Shown in pieces: positions 36,432-49,110 of a DNA stretch of 64,000 nt. The position numbers were made by a program, and so were the translations under genes. The stretch comes from Colletes latitarsis (taxonomy: Eukaryota; Arthropoda; Insecta; Hymenoptera; Colletidae): NCBI RefSeq assembly GCF_051014445.1, contig NW_027488368.1, forward strand, positions 29,610,001 to 29,674,000, written 5' to 3'. Within the stretch, counting starts at the first letter, position 1. Every line of letters starts with the position of its first letter. The notes below the pieces were generated by a model that worked only from the letters and a program-made list of their open reading frames with translations, searched no databases and had not been told where the DNA came from.

Positions 36432-39400
36432 ACGTAGTAATGTGGTAACACACTGAAGCAGTCAATTAATCCTGGTTTCGATCTATATTTTAGAGGATAA
36501 CACCGGTTAGGTCTGGGTTAGGTCTGGGATATGCGCGCATCTGGCATATACTTTCGCCTTTTTCGCAAACTGGTTGGCTAGATCCTGGATTTTTTTCGTG
36601 ATTGAATCACGTAGTAATGTGGTAACACACTGAAGCAGTCAATCAAACCTGGTTTCGATCAATATTTTAGAGGATAACACCGGTTAGGTATGGGTTAGGT
36701 CTGGGATATGCGCGCATCTGGCTTATACTTTCGCCTTTTTCGCAAACTTGTTGGCCAGATCCTGGGTTTTTTCCGTGTTTGAATCACGTAGTAATGTGGT
36801 AATGCACTGAAGCAGTCAATTAAACCTCGCTTCGATCAATATTTTAGACGATAACGCCGGTTAGGTCTGGGTTAGGTCTGGGTTATGCCCGCATCTGCCT
36901 CATGATTTTGCCTTCTTCGCATACTTGTTGGCCAGATCATGGGTTTTTTCCGTGTTTGAATCACGTAGTAACGTTGTACCACACTGAGGCAGTCAATTAA
37001 ACCTGGATTCGGACAGTATTTTAGAGGATAACACCGGTTAGGTCTGGGTTTGGTCTGGGTTATGCCCGCATCTGGCTCATGATTTTGCCTTCTTCGCATA
37101 CTTGTTAGCCAGATCCTGGGTTTTTTTAGTGTTTGAATCACGTAGTAATGTGGTAACACACTGAAGCAGTCAATTAAACCTGGTTTCGATCAATATTTTA
37201 GAGGATAACACCGGTTAGGTCTGGGTTAGGTCTGGGTTATGCCCGCATCTGGCTCATGATTTTGCCTTCTTCGCATACTTGTTGGCCAGATCCTGGGTTT
37301 TTTTCGTGTTTGAATCACGTAGTAATGTGGTAACACACTGAAGGAGTCAACTAAACCTGGTTTCGATCAATATTTTAGAGGATAACACCGGTTAGGTCTG
37401 GGTTAGGTCTGGGTTATGCCCGCATCTGGCTCATGATTTTGCCTTCTTCGCATACTTGTTGGCCAGATCCTGGGTTTTTTCGTGTTTGAATCACGTAGTA
37501 ATGTGGTAACACACTGAAGGAGTCAATTAAACCTGGTGTCGATCAATATTTTAGAGGATAACACCGGTTAGGTCTGGGTTAGGTCTGGGTTATGCCCGCA
37601 ACTGGCTCATGATTTTGACTTCTTCGCATACTTGTTGGCCAGATCGTGGGTTTTTTTCGTGTTTGAATCACGTAGTAATGTGGTAACACACTGATGCAGT
37701 CAATTAAACTTGGTTTCGATCAATATTTTTGAGGATAACACCGGTTAGGTCTGGGTTAGGTCTGGGTTATGCCCGCATCTGGCTTATACTTTCGCCTTTT
37801 TCGCAAACTTGTTGGCCAGATCATGGGTTTTTTCCGTGTTTGAATCACGTAGTAAAGTTGTACCACACTGAGGCAGTCAATTAAACCTGGATTCGGACAG
37901 TATTTTAGAGGATAACACCGGTTAGGTCTGGGTTTGGTCTGGGTTATGCCCGCATCTGGCTCATGATTTTGCCTTCTTCGCATACTTGTTGGCCAGATCC
38001 TGGGTTTTTTCCGTGTTTGAATCACGTAGTAATGTGGTAACACAATGAAGCAGTCAATTAACCCTGGTTTCGAACCATATTTTGGAGGATAACACCGGTT
38101 AGGTCTGGGTTAGGTCTGGGTTATGCCCGCATCTGGCTCATGATTTTGCCTTCTTCGCATACTTGTTGGCCAGATCCTGGGTTTTTTTCGTGTTTGAGTC
38201 ACGTAGTAATGTGGTAATACACTGAAGCAGTCAATTAAACCTCGTTTCGATCAATATTTTAGAGGATAACGCCGGTTAGGTCTGGGTTAGGTCTGGGTTA
38301 TGCCCGCATCTGGCTCATGATTTTGCCTTCTTCGCATACTTGTTGGCCAGATCCTGGGTTTTTTTCGTGTTTGAATCACGTAGTAATGTGGTAACACAAT
38401 GAAGCAGTCAATTAACCCTGGTTTCGAACCATATTTTGGAGGATAACACCGGTTAGGTCTGGGTTAGGTCTGGGTTATGCCCGCATCTGGCTCATGATTT
38501 TGCCTTCTTCGCATACTTGTTGCCCAGATCCTGGGTTTTTTCCGTGTTTGAATCACGTAGTAATGTGGTAATACACTGAAGCAGTCAATTAAACCTGGTT
38601 TCGATCAATATTTTAGAGGATAACACCGGTTAGGACTGGGTTGGGTCTGGGTTATGCCCGCATCTGGCGCATGATTTTGCCTTCTTCGCATACTTGTTGG
38701 CCAGATCCTGGGTTTTTTTCGTGTTTGAATCACGTAGTAATGAAGTAACACAATGAAGCAGTCAATTAACCCTGGTTTCGAACCATATTTTGGAGGATAA
38801 CACCGGTTAGGTCTGGGTTAGGTCTGGGTTATGCCCGCATCTGGCTCATGATTTTGCCTTCTTCGCATACTTGTTGGCCAGATCCTGGGTTTTTTCCGTG
38901 TTTGAATCACGTAGTAATGTGGTAATACTCTGAAGCAGTCAATTAAACCTGGTTTCGATCAATATTTTAGAGGATAACACCGGTTAGGTCTGGCTTAGGT
39001 CTGGGTTATACCCGCATCTGGCTCATGATTTTGCCCTCTTCGCATACTTGTTGACCAGATCCTGGGTTTTTTTCGTGTTTGATTCACGTAGTAATGTTGT
39101 ACCACACTGAGGCAGTCAATTAAACCTGGATTCGGACAGTTTTTTAGAGGATAACACCGGTTAGGTCTGGCTTAGGTCTGGGTTATGCCCGCATCTGGCT
39201 CATGATTTTGCCTTCTTCGCATACTTGTTGGCCAGATCCTGGGTTTTTTTCGTGCTTGAATCACGTAGTAATGTGGTAACACACTGAAGCAGTCAATTAA
39301 ACCAGGTTTCGATGAATATTTTAGAGGATAACACCGGTTAGGTCTGGGTTAGGTCTGGGATATGCGCGCATCTGGCTTATACTTTCGCCTTTTTCGCAAA

Positions 39401-39490
39401 CTTGTTGGCCAGATCCTGGGTTTTTTCCGTGTTTGAATCACGTAGTAATGAGGTACCACTCTGAGGCAGTCAATTAAACCTGGTTTCGAT

Positions 39491-39857
39491 CAATATTTCA
39501 CAGGATAACACCGGTTAGGTCTGGGTTAGGTCTGGGTTATGCCCGCATCAGGCTCATGATTTTGCTTCTTCGCATACTTGTTGGCCAGATCCTGGGTTTT
39601 TTTCGTGTTTGAATCACGTAGTAATGTGGTAACACACTGAAGGAGTCAATTAAACCTGGTTTCGATCAATATTTTAGAGGATAACACCGGTTAGGTCTGG
39701 GTTAGGTCTGGGTTATGCCCGCATCTGGCTCATGATTTTGCCTTCTTCGCATACTTGTTGGCCAGAACCTGGGTTTTCTTCGTGTTTGAATCACGTAGTA
39801 ATGTGGTAACACACTGAAGCAGTCAATTAAACCTGGTTTCGATCAATATTTTAGAGG
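39491..39857 (+). repeat. 3-monomer tandem duplication, copy 1
   Basis: 367 bp identical to 40,021-40,387 at an offset of 530 bp (3 x 177 less one). Private marks are the missing C in TTTTGCTTCTTCGC and CCAGAACCTGGGTTTTCTTCG. The single-base deletion in the first mark explains the 530-bp period. Confidence 0.93.
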
Positions 39858-40020
39858 GTAACACCGGTTAGGTCGGGTTTAGGTCTGGGAAATGCCCGCA
39901 TCTGGCTCATGATTTTGCCTTCTTCGCATACTTGTTGGTCAGATCCTGGGTTTCTTTCGTGTTTGAATCACGTAGTAATGTGGTAACACACTGAAGGAGT
40001 CAATTAAACCTGGTTTCGAA

Positions 40021-40387
40021 CAATATTTCACAGGATAACACCGGTTAGGTCTGGGTTAGGTCTGGGTTATGCCCGCATCAGGCTCATGATTTTGCTTCTT
40101 CGCATACTTGTTGGCCAGATCCTGGGTTTTTTTCGTGTTTGAATCACGTAGTAATGTGGTAACACACTGAAGGAGTCAATTAAACCTGGTTTCGATCAAT
40201 ATTTTAGAGGATAACACCGGTTAGGTCTGGGTTAGGTCTGGGTTATGCCCGCATCTGGCTCATGATTTTGCCTTCTTCGCATACTTGTTGGCCAGAACCT
40301 GGGTTTTCTTCGTGTTTGAATCACGTAGTAATGTGGTAACACACTGAAGCAGTCAATTAAACCTGGTTTCGATCAATATTTTAGAGG
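40021..40387 (+). repeat. 3-monomer tandem duplication, copy 2
   Basis: Partner of 39,491-39,857. The left break is at TTCGAACAAT against TTCGATCAAT, and the right break is at TAGAGGATAAC against TAGAGGGTAAC. Confidence 0.93.
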
Positions 40388-40853
40388 ATAACACCGGTTA
40401 GGACTGAGTTAGGTCTGGGTTATGCCCGCATCTGGCTCATGGTTTTGCCTTCTTCGCATACTTGTTGGCCAGATCCTGCGTTTTTTTCGTGTTTGAATCA
40501 CGCAGTAATGTGGTAACACACTGAGGCAGTCAATTAAACCTGGTTTCGATCAATATTTTAGAGGATAACACCGGTTAGGTCTGAGTTAGGTCTGGGATAT
40601 GCGCGCATCTGGCTTATACTTTCGCATTATTCGCAAACTTGTTGGCCAGATCCTGGGTTTTTTTCGTGTTTGAATCACGTAGAAATGTGGTAACACAATG
40701 AAGCATTCAATTAAACCTGGTTTCGATCAATATTTTAGAGGATAACACCGGTTAGGTCTAGGTTAGGTCTGGGTTATGCCCGCATCTGGCTCATGATTTT
40801 GCCTTCTTCGCATACTTGTTGGCCAGATCCTGGGTTTTTTTCGTGTTTGAATC

Positions 40854-41384
40854 ACGTAGTAATGTGGTAACACACTGAAGCAGTCAATTAAACCTGGTTT
40901 CGATCAATATTTTAGAGGATAACACCGGTTAGGACTGGGTTAGGTCTGGGATATGCGCACATCTGGCATATACTTTCGCCTTTTTCGCAAACTTGTTGGC
41001 TAGATCCTGGATTTTTTTCGTGATTGAATCACGTAGTAATGTGGTAACACACTGAAGCAGTCAATCAAACCTGGTTTCGATCAATATTTTAGAGGATAAC
41101 ACCGGTTAGGTCTGGGTTAGGTCTGGGATATGCGCACATCTGGCATATACTTTCGCCTTTTTCGCAAACTTGTTGGCTAGATCCTGGATTTTTTTCGTGA
41201 TTGAATCACGTAGTAATGTGGTAACACACTGAAGCAGTCAATCAAACCTGGTTTCGATCAATATTTTAGAGGATAACACCGGTTAGGACTGGGTTAGGTC
41301 TGGGATATGCGCACATCTGGCATATACTTTCGCCTTTTTCGCAAACTTGTTGGCTAGATCCTGGGTTTTTTTCGGGTTTGAATC
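40854..41384 (+). repeat. Single-monomer amplification: three adjacent near-identical copies
   Basis: Three consecutive 177-bp monomers (starting at 40,854, 41,031 and 41,208) all carry GATATGCGCACATCTGG and CATATACTTTCGCC. The first two end ATTTTTTTCGTGATTGAATC, and the third ends in the CGGGTTTGAATC form that precedes the marker monomer. Elsewhere this variant stands singly, so this is a local run of one-unit steps. More copies are interspersed to 43.2 kb. Confidence 0.88.
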
Positions 41385-41561
41385 ACGTGGTAATGTGGTA
41401 TGACACAGAAACAAGCCATTAAACCTGGATTCGGACAGTATTTTAGAGGATAACACCGGTTAGGTCTGGGTTAGGTCTGGGTTATGCCCGCATCTGGCTC
41501 ATGATTTTGCCTTCTTCGCATACTTGTTGGCCAGATCCTGGGTTTTTTTCGTGTTTGAATC
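41385..41561 (+). repeat. Diverged marker monomer (ACACAGAAACAAGCC class), full length
   Basis: The first third of this monomer differs strongly from the common one by substitutions: ACGTGGTAATG instead of ACGTAGTAATG, ACACAGAAACAAGCC in place of the ACACTGAAGCAGTC region, and ATTCGGACAG in place of TTTCGATCAAT. The length stays 177 bp. Related full-length copies with GTACGACACAG begin near 14,514, 45,809, 50,761, 53,592 and 59,608. The preceding monomer usually ends with CGGGTTTGAATC rather than CGTGTTTGAATC. Its rarity makes it a good landmark for higher-order units. Confidence 0.9.
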
Positions 41562-41583
41562 ACGTAGTAATGTGGTAATACAC

Positions 41584-42644
41584 TGAAGCAGTCAATCAAA
41601 CCTGGTTTCGATCAATATTTTAGAGGATAACACCGGTTAGGACTGGGTTAGGTCTGGGATATGCGCACATCTGGCATATACTTTCGCCTTTTTCGCAAAC
41701 TTGTTGGCTAGATCCTGGATTTTTTTCGTGATTGAATCACGTAGTAATGTGGTAACACACTGAAGGAGTCAATTAAACCTGGTTTCGATCAATATTTTAG
41801 AGGATAACACCGGTTAGGTCTGGGTTAGGTCTGGGTTATGCCCGTATCTGGCTCATGATTTTGCCTCCTTCGCATACTTGTTGGCCAGATCCTGGGTTTT
41901 TTTCGTGTTTGAATCACGTAGTAATGTGGTAACACAATGAAGCAGTCAATTAAACCTGGTTTCGATCAATATTTTAGAGGATAACACCGGTTAGGTCTGG
42001 GTTAGGTCTGGGATATGCGCACATCTGGCATATACTTTCGCCTTTTTCGCAAACTTGTTGGCTAGATCCTGGATTTTTTTCGTGATTGAATCACGTAGTA
42101 ATGTGGTAACACACTGAAGCAGTCAATCAAACCTGGTTTCGATCAATATTTTAGAGGATAACACCGGTTAGGTCTGGGTTAGGTCCGGGATATGCCCGCA
42201 TCTGGCTTATACTTTCTCCTTTTTCGCTAACTTGTTGGCTAGATCCTGGGTTTTTTCGAGTTCGAATCACGTAGTAATGTGATAACACACTGAAGCAGTC
42301 AATTAAACCTGGTTTCGATCTATATTTTAGAGGATAACACCGGTTAGGTATGGGTTAGGTCTGGGATATGCGCGCATCTGGCTTATACTTTCGCCTTTTT
42401 CGCAAACTTGTTGGCCAGATCCTGGGTTTTTTCCGTGTTTGAATCACGTAGTAATGTGGTAATACACTGAAGCAGTCAATTAAACCTCGTTTCGATCAAT
42501 ATTTTAGAGGATAACACCGGTCAGGTCTGGGTTAGGTCTGGGTTATGCCCGCATCTGGCTCATGATTTTGCCTTCTTCGCATACTTGTTGGCCAGATCCT
42601 GGGTTTTTTTCGTGTTTGAATCACGTAGTAATGTGGTAACACAA
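41584..42644 (+). repeat. 6-monomer tandem duplication (41.6-43.7 kb), copy 1
   Basis: The unit repeats at an offset of 1061 bp (6 x 177 less one). Private marks are CCCGTATCTGGCTCATG with GCCTCCTTCGC (41,841 and 42,902), TTTTTTCGAGTTCGAATC and CCGGTCAGGTCTGGG. I saw one difference, ACACAC against ACGCAC. Confidence 0.93.
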
Positions 42645-43718
42645 TGAAGCAGTCAATCAAACCTGGTTTCGATCAATATTTTAGAGGATAACACCGGTTA
42701 GGACTGGGTTAGGTCTGGGATATGCGCACATCTGGCATATACTTTCGCCTTTTTCGCAAACTTGTTGGCTAGATCCTGGATTTTTTTCGTGATTGAATCA
42801 CGTAGTAATGTGGTAACGCACTGAAGGAGTCAATTAAACCTGGTTTCGATCAATATTTTAGAGGATAACACCGGTTAGGTCTGGGTTAGGTCTGGGTTAT
42901 GCCCGTATCTGGCTCATGATTTTGCCTCCTTCGCATACTTGTTGGCCAGATCCTGGGTTTTTTTCGTGTTTGAATCACGTAGTAATGTGGTAACACAATG
43001 AAGCAGTCAATTAAACCTGGTTTCGATCAATATTTTAGAGGATAACACCGGTTAGGTCTGGGTTAGGTCTGGGATATGCGCACATCTGGCATATACTTTC
43101 GCCTTTTTCGCAAACTTGTTGGCTAGATCCTGGATTTTTTTCGTGATTGAATCACGTAGTAATGTGGTAACACACTGAAGCAGTCAATCAAACCTGGTTT
43201 CGATCAATATTTTAGAGGATAACACCGGTTAGGTCTGGGTTAGGTCCGGGATATGCCCGCATCTGGCTTATACTTTCTCCTTTTTCGCTAACTTGTTGGC
43301 TAGATCCTGGGTTTTTTCGAGTTCGAATCACGTAGTAATGTGATAACACACTGAAGCAGTCAATTAAACCTGGTTTCGATCTATATTTTAGAGGATAACA
43401 CCGGTTAGGTATGGGTTAGGTCTGGGATATGCGCGCATCTGGCTTATACTTTCGCCTTTTTCGCAAACTTGTTGGCCAGATCCTGGGTTTTTTCCGTGTT
43501 TGAATCACGTAGTAATGTGGTAATACACTGAAGCAGTCAATTAAACCTCGTTTCGATCAATATTTTAGAGGATAACACCGGTCAGGTCTGGGTTAGGTCT
43601 GGGTTATGCCCGCATCTGGCTCATGATTTTGCCTTCTTCGCATACTTGTTGGCCAGATCCTGGGTTTTTTTCGTGTTTGAATCACGTAGTAATGTGGTAA
43701 CACAATGAAGCAGTCAAT
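42645..43718 (+). repeat. 6-monomer tandem duplication (41.6-43.7 kb), copy 2
   Basis: Adjacent partner of the preceding unit, extending a few bases beyond one period. It ends where the first GATCCATATTTTGGAGG monomer begins. Confidence 0.92.
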
Positions 43719-46681
43719 TAACCCTGGTTTCGATCCATATTTTGGAGGATAACACCGGTTAGGTCTGGGTTAGTTCTGGGTTATGCCCGCATCTGGCTCA
43801 TGATTTTGCCTTTTTCTCATACTTGTTGGCCAGATCCTGGGTTTTTTTCGTGTTTGAATCACGTAGGAATGTGGTAACACACTGAAGCAGTCAATTAAAC
43901 CTGGTTTCGATCAATATTTTAGAGGATAACACCGGTTAGGTCTGGGTTAGGTCTGGGATATGCGCGCATCTGGCATATAGTTTCGCCTTTTTCGCAAACT
44001 TGTTGGCTAGATCCTGGATTTTTTTCGTGATTGAATCACGTAGTAATGTGGTAACACACTGAAGCAGTCAATCAAACCTGGTTTCGATCAATATTTTAGA
44101 GGATACCACCGGTTAGGTCTGGGTTAGTTCTGGGTTATGCCCGCATCTGGCTCATGATTTTGCCTTTTTCGCATACTTCTTGGCCAGATCCTGGGTTTTT
44201 TTCGAGTTTGAATCACGTAGTAATGTGGTAACACAATGAAGCAGTCAATTAACCCTGGTTTCGATCCATATTTTGGAGGATAACACCGGTTAGGTCTGGG
44301 TTAGGTCTAGGTTATGCCCGCATCTGGCTCATGATTTTGCCTTCTTCGCATACTTGTTGGCCAGATCCTGGGTTTTTTTCGTGTTTGAATCACGTAGTAA
44401 TGTGGTACCACACTGAGGCAGTCAATTAAACCTGGTTTCGATCAATATTTTAGAGGATAACACCGGTTAGGTCTGGGTTAGGTCTGGGTTATGCCCGCAT
44501 CTGGCTCATGATTTTGCCTTCTTCGCATACTTGTTGGCCAGATCCTGGGTTTTTTTCGTGTTTGAATCACGTAGTAATGTGGTAACACACTGAAGCAGTC
44601 AATTAAACCTGGTTTCGATCAATATTTTAGAGGATAACACCGGTCAGGTCCGGGTTAGGTCCGGGATATGCCCGCATCTGGCTCATGATTTTGCCTTCTT
44701 CGCATACTTGTTGGCCAGATCCTGGGTTTTTTTCGTGTTTGAATCACGTAGTAATGTGGTAATACACTGAAGCAGTCAATTAAACCTGGTTTCGATCAAT
44801 ATTTTAGAGGATAACACCGGATAGGTCTGGGTTAGGTCTGGGTTATGCCCGCATCTGGCTCATGATTTTGCCTTCTTCGCATACTTGTTGGCCAGATCCT
44901 AGGTTTTTTTTCGTGTTTGAATCACGTAGTAATGTGGTAACACAATGAAGCAGTCAATTAAACCTGGTTTCGATAAATACTTTAGAGGATAACACCGGTT
45001 AGGTCTGGGTTAGGTCTGGGATATGCGCACATCTGGCATATACTTTCGTCTTTTTCGCAAACCTGTTGGCTAGATCCTGGATTTTTTTCGTGATTGAATC
45101 ACGTAGTAATGTGGTAACACACTGAAGCAGTCAATCAAACCTGGCTTCGATCAATATTTTAGAGGATAACACCGGTTAGGTATGAGTTAGGTCTGGGATA
45201 TGCGCGCATCTGGCTTATACCTTCGCCTTTTTCGCAAACCTGTTGGCTAGATCCTGGATTTTTTTCGTGATTGAATCACGTAGTAATGTGGTAACACACT
45301 GAAGCAGTCAATTAAACCTGGTTTCGATCAATATTTTAGAGGATAACACCGGTTAGGTCTAGGTTAGGTCTGGGTTATGCCCGCATCTGGCTCATGATTT
45401 TGCCTTCTTCGCATACTACTTGGCCAGATCCTGGGTTTTTTTCGTGTTTGAATCACGTAGTAATGTGGTAACACAATGAAGCAGTCAATTAAACCTGGTT
45501 TCGATCAATATTTTAGAGGATAACACCGGTTAGGTCTAGGTTAGTTCTGGGTTATGCCTGCATCTGGCTCATGATTTTGCCTTCTTCGCATACTTGTTGG
45601 CCAGATCCTGGGTTTTTTTCGTGTTTGAATCACGTAGTAATGTGGTAACACACTGAAGCAGTCAATTAAACCTGGTTTCGATCAATATTTTAGTGGATAA
45701 CACCGGTTAGGACTGGGTTAGGTCTAGGATATGCGCACATCTGGCATATACTTTCGCCTTTTTCGCAAACTTGTTGGCTAGATCCTGGGTTTTTTTCGGG
45801 TTTGAATCACGTGGTAATGTGGTACGACACAGAAACAAGCCATTAAACCTGGATTCGGACAGTATTTTAGAGGATAACACCGGTTAGGTCTGGGTTAGGT
45901 CTGGGTTATGCCCGCATCTGGCTCATGATTTTGCCTTCTTCGCATACTTGTTGGCCAGATCCTGGGCTTTTTTCGTGTTTGAATCACGTAGTAATGTGGT
46001 AACACACTGAAGCAGTCAATTAAACCTGGTTTCGATCAATATTTCAGAGGATAACACCGGTTAGGTCTGGGTTAGGTCCGGGATATGCCCGCATCTGGCT
46101 CATGATTTTGCCTTCTTCGCATACTTGTTGGCCAGATCCTGGGTTTTTCCGTGTTTGAATCACGTAGTAATGTGGTAATACACTGAAGCTGTCAATTAAA
46201 CCTGGTTTCGATCAATATTTTAGAGGATAACACCGGTTAGGACTGGGTTGGGTCTGGGTTATGCCCGCATCTGGCTCATGATTTTGCCTTCTTCGCATAC
46301 TTGTTGGCCAGATCCTGGGTTTTTTTCGTGTTTGAATCACGTAGTAATGTGGTAACACACTGAAGCAGTCTATTAAACTTCGTTTCGCTCAGTATTTTAG
46401 AGGATAACACCGGTTTAGTCTGGCTTAGGTCTGGGTTATACCCGCATCTGGCTCATGATTTTGCCTTCTTCGCATACTTGTTGGCCAGACCCTGGGTTTT
46501 TTTCGTGCTTGATTCACGTAGGAATGTGGTAACACACCGAAGCAGTCAATTAAACCTGGTTTCGATCAATATTTCAGAGGATAACACCGGTTAGGTCTGG
46601 GTTAGGTCTGGGTTAGGCCCGCATCTGGCTTATACTATCGCCTTTTTCGCAAACTTGTTGGCCAGATCCTGGGTTTTTTCT
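43719..46681 (+). repeat. Mixed satellite block with first GATCCATATTTTGGAGG copies
   Basis: The array continues with mixed types and no long exact duplication traced within the block. From 43,725 the TTTTGGAGG class reads CGATCCATATT, whereas every copy before 38.8 kb reads CGAACCATATT. The variants GGATACCACCGG, TTAGTTCTGGG, TACTACTTGGCC and TTCGTCTTTTTCGC first appear here or become common, and they recur at 49-63 kb. Confidence 0.8.
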
Positions 46682-47341
46682 GTGTTTGAATCACGTAGTA
46701 ATGTGGTACCACACTGATGCAGTCAATTAAACCTGGGTTCGATCAATATTTCAGAGGATAACACCGGTTAGGTCTGGGTTAGGTCTGGGTTAGGCCCGCA
46801 TCTGGCTCATGATTTTGCCCTCTTCGCATACTTGTTGGCCAGATCCTGGGTTTTTTTCGTGTTTGAATCACGTAGTAATGTGGTAATACACTGAAGCAGT
46901 CAATTAAACCTGGTTTCGATCAATATTTTAGAGGATAACACCGGTTAGGTCTCGGTTAGGTCTGGGTTATGCCCGCATCTGGCTCATGATTTTGCCTTCT
47001 TCGCATACTTCTTGGCCAGATCCTGGGCTTTTTTCGTGTTTGAATCACGTAGTAATGTGGTAACACACTGAAGCAGTCAATTAAACCTGGTTTCGATCAA
47101 TATTTTAGATAATAACACCGGTTAGGTCTGGGTTAGGTCCGGGATATGCCCGCATCTGGCTTATACTTTCTCCTTTTTCGCTAACTTGTTGGCTAGATCC
47201 TGGGTTTTTTCGAGTTCGAATCACGTAGTAATGTGATAACACACTGAAGCAGTCAATTAAACCTGGTTTCGATCTATATTTTAGAGGATAACACCGGTTA
47301 GGTATGGGTTAGGTCTGGGATATGCGCGCATCTGGCTTATA
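46682..47341 (+). repeat. 10-monomer-spaced duplication, copy 1
   Basis: This stretch matches 48,451-49,110 at an offset of 1769 bp. Shared marks are CACTGATGCAGTC, CTGGGTTCGATC, GGTTAGGCCCGC, TTTTGCCCTCTTCGC, GGTCTCGGTTAGG, CTTCTTGGCC with GGGCTTTTTTCG, TTTAGATAATAACACC and GTGATAACACAC. Confidence 0.88.
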
Positions 47342-48450
47342 CTTTCGCCTTTTTCGCAAACTTGTTGGCCAGATCCTGGGTTTTTTCCGTGTTTGAATCA
47401 CGTAGTAATGTGGTAACACACTGAAGCAGTCAATTAAACCTGGTTTCGATCAATATTTTAGAGGATAACACCGGTTAGGTCTGGGTTAGGTCTGGGATAT
47501 GCGCGCATCTGGCTTATACTATCGCCTTTTTCGCAAACTTGTTGGCTAGATCCTGGATTTTTTTCGTGATTGAATCACGTAGTAATGTGGTAACACACTG
47601 AAGCAGTCAGTCAAACCTGGTTTCGATCAATATTTTAGAGGATAGCACCGGTTAGGTCTGGGTTAGTTCTGGGTTATGCCCGCATCTGGCTCATGATTAT
47701 GCCTTTTTCGCATACTTCTTGGCCAGATCCTGCGTTTTTTTCGTGTTTGAATCACGTAGTAATGTGGTAACACAATGAAGCAGTCAATTAACCCTGGTTT
47801 CGATCCATATTTTGGAGGATAACACCGGTTAGGTCTGGGTTAGGTCTGGGTTATGCCCGCATCTGGCACATGATTTTGCCTTCTTCGCATACTTGTTGGC
47901 CAGATCCTGGGTTTTTTTCGTGTTTGAATCACGTAGTAATGTGGTAACACAATGAAGCAGTCAATTAACCCTGGTTTCGATCCATATTTTGGAGGATAAC
48001 ACCGGTTAGGTCTGGGTTAGGTCTGGGTTATGCCCGCATCTGGCTCATGATTTTGCCTTCTTCGCATACTTGTTGGCCAGATCCTGGGTTTTTTTCGTGT
48101 TTGAATCACGTAGTAATTTGGTACCACACTGAAGCAGTCAATTAAACCTGGTTTCGATCAATATTTCAGAGGATAAATCCGGTTAGGTCTGGGTAAGGTC
48201 CGGGATATGCCCGCATCTGGCACATGATCTTGCCTTCTTCGCATACTTGTTGGCCAGATCCAGGGTTTTTTTCGTGTTTGAATCACGTAGTAATGTGGTA
48301 ACACACTGAAGCAGTCAATTAAACCTGGTTTCGATCAATATTTTAGAGGATAACACCGGTTAGGTCTGGGTTAGGTCTGGGATATGCGCGCATCTGGCTT
48401 ATACTATCGCCTTTTTCGCAAACTTGTTGGCCAGATCCTGGGTTTTTTCC

Positions 48451-49110
48451 GTGTTTGAATCACGTAGTAATGTGGTACCACACTGATGCAGTCAATTAAA
48501 CCTGGGTTCGATCAATATTTCAGAGGATAACACCGGTTAGGTCTGGGTTAGGTCTGGGTTAGGCCCGCATCTGGCTCATGATTTTGCCCTCTTCGCATAC
48601 TTGTTGGCCAGATCCTGGGTTTTTTTCGTGTTTGAATCACGTAGTAATGTGGTAATACACTGAAGCAGTCAATTAAACCTGGTTTCGATCAATATTTTAG
48701 AGGATAACACCGGTTAGGTCTCGGTTAGGTCTGGGTTATGCCCGCATCTGGCTCATGATTTTGCCTTCTTCGCATACTTCTTGGCCAGATCCTGGGCTTT
48801 TTTCGTGTTTGAATCACGTAGTAATGTGGTAACACACTGAAGCAGTCAATTAAACCTGGTTTGGATCAATATTTTAGATAATAACACCGGTTAGGTCTGG
48901 GTTAGGTCCGGGATACGCCCGCATCTGGCTTATACTTTCTCCTTTTTCGCTAACTTGTTGGCTAGATCCTGGGTTTTTTCGAGTTCGAATCACGTAGTAA
49001 TGTGATAACACACTGAAGCAGCCAATTAAACCTGGTTTCGATCTATATTTTAGAGGATAACACCGGTTAGGTATGGGTTAGGTCTGGGATATGCGCGCAT
49101 CTGGCTTATA
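48451..49110 (+). repeat. 10-monomer-spaced duplication, copy 2
   Basis: Partner of 46,682-47,341. Differences I saw are TTTGGATCAAT, GGATACGCCCGC and GCAGCCAATT. The same set of marks returns again near 52.5, 55.4, 58.4 and 61.4 kb, so this is the founder pattern of the distal units. Confidence 0.86.

Larger units (their letters stand above)
33501..38960 (+). repeat. Shorter higher-order units (10-15 monomers) with GAACCATATTTTGGAGG class
   Basis: The rare variant TAGACGATAACGCC appears at 32,249, 34,193 and 36,846, giving offsets of 1944 bp (11 x 177 less three) and 2653 bp (15 x 177 less two). Monomers carrying CCCTGGTTTCGAACCATATT are scattered at about 32.41, 32.77, 34.36, 34.71, 35.06, 35.41, 38.06, 38.42 and 38.78 kb, often paired with a neighbour ending ATCTGGCGCATGA. 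The variant order is only partly conserved between units. Confidence 0.78.

Noticed and set aside
1326..38043. Repeated 75-95 residue minus-strand open frames with similar sequence, as a possible protein family
   Set aside because: They are the satellite read through a frame whose usual TGA is lost in certain variants. They start at an ordinary ATG of the monomer, have no ribosome-binding or promoter context, and share base changes with untranslated neighbours.
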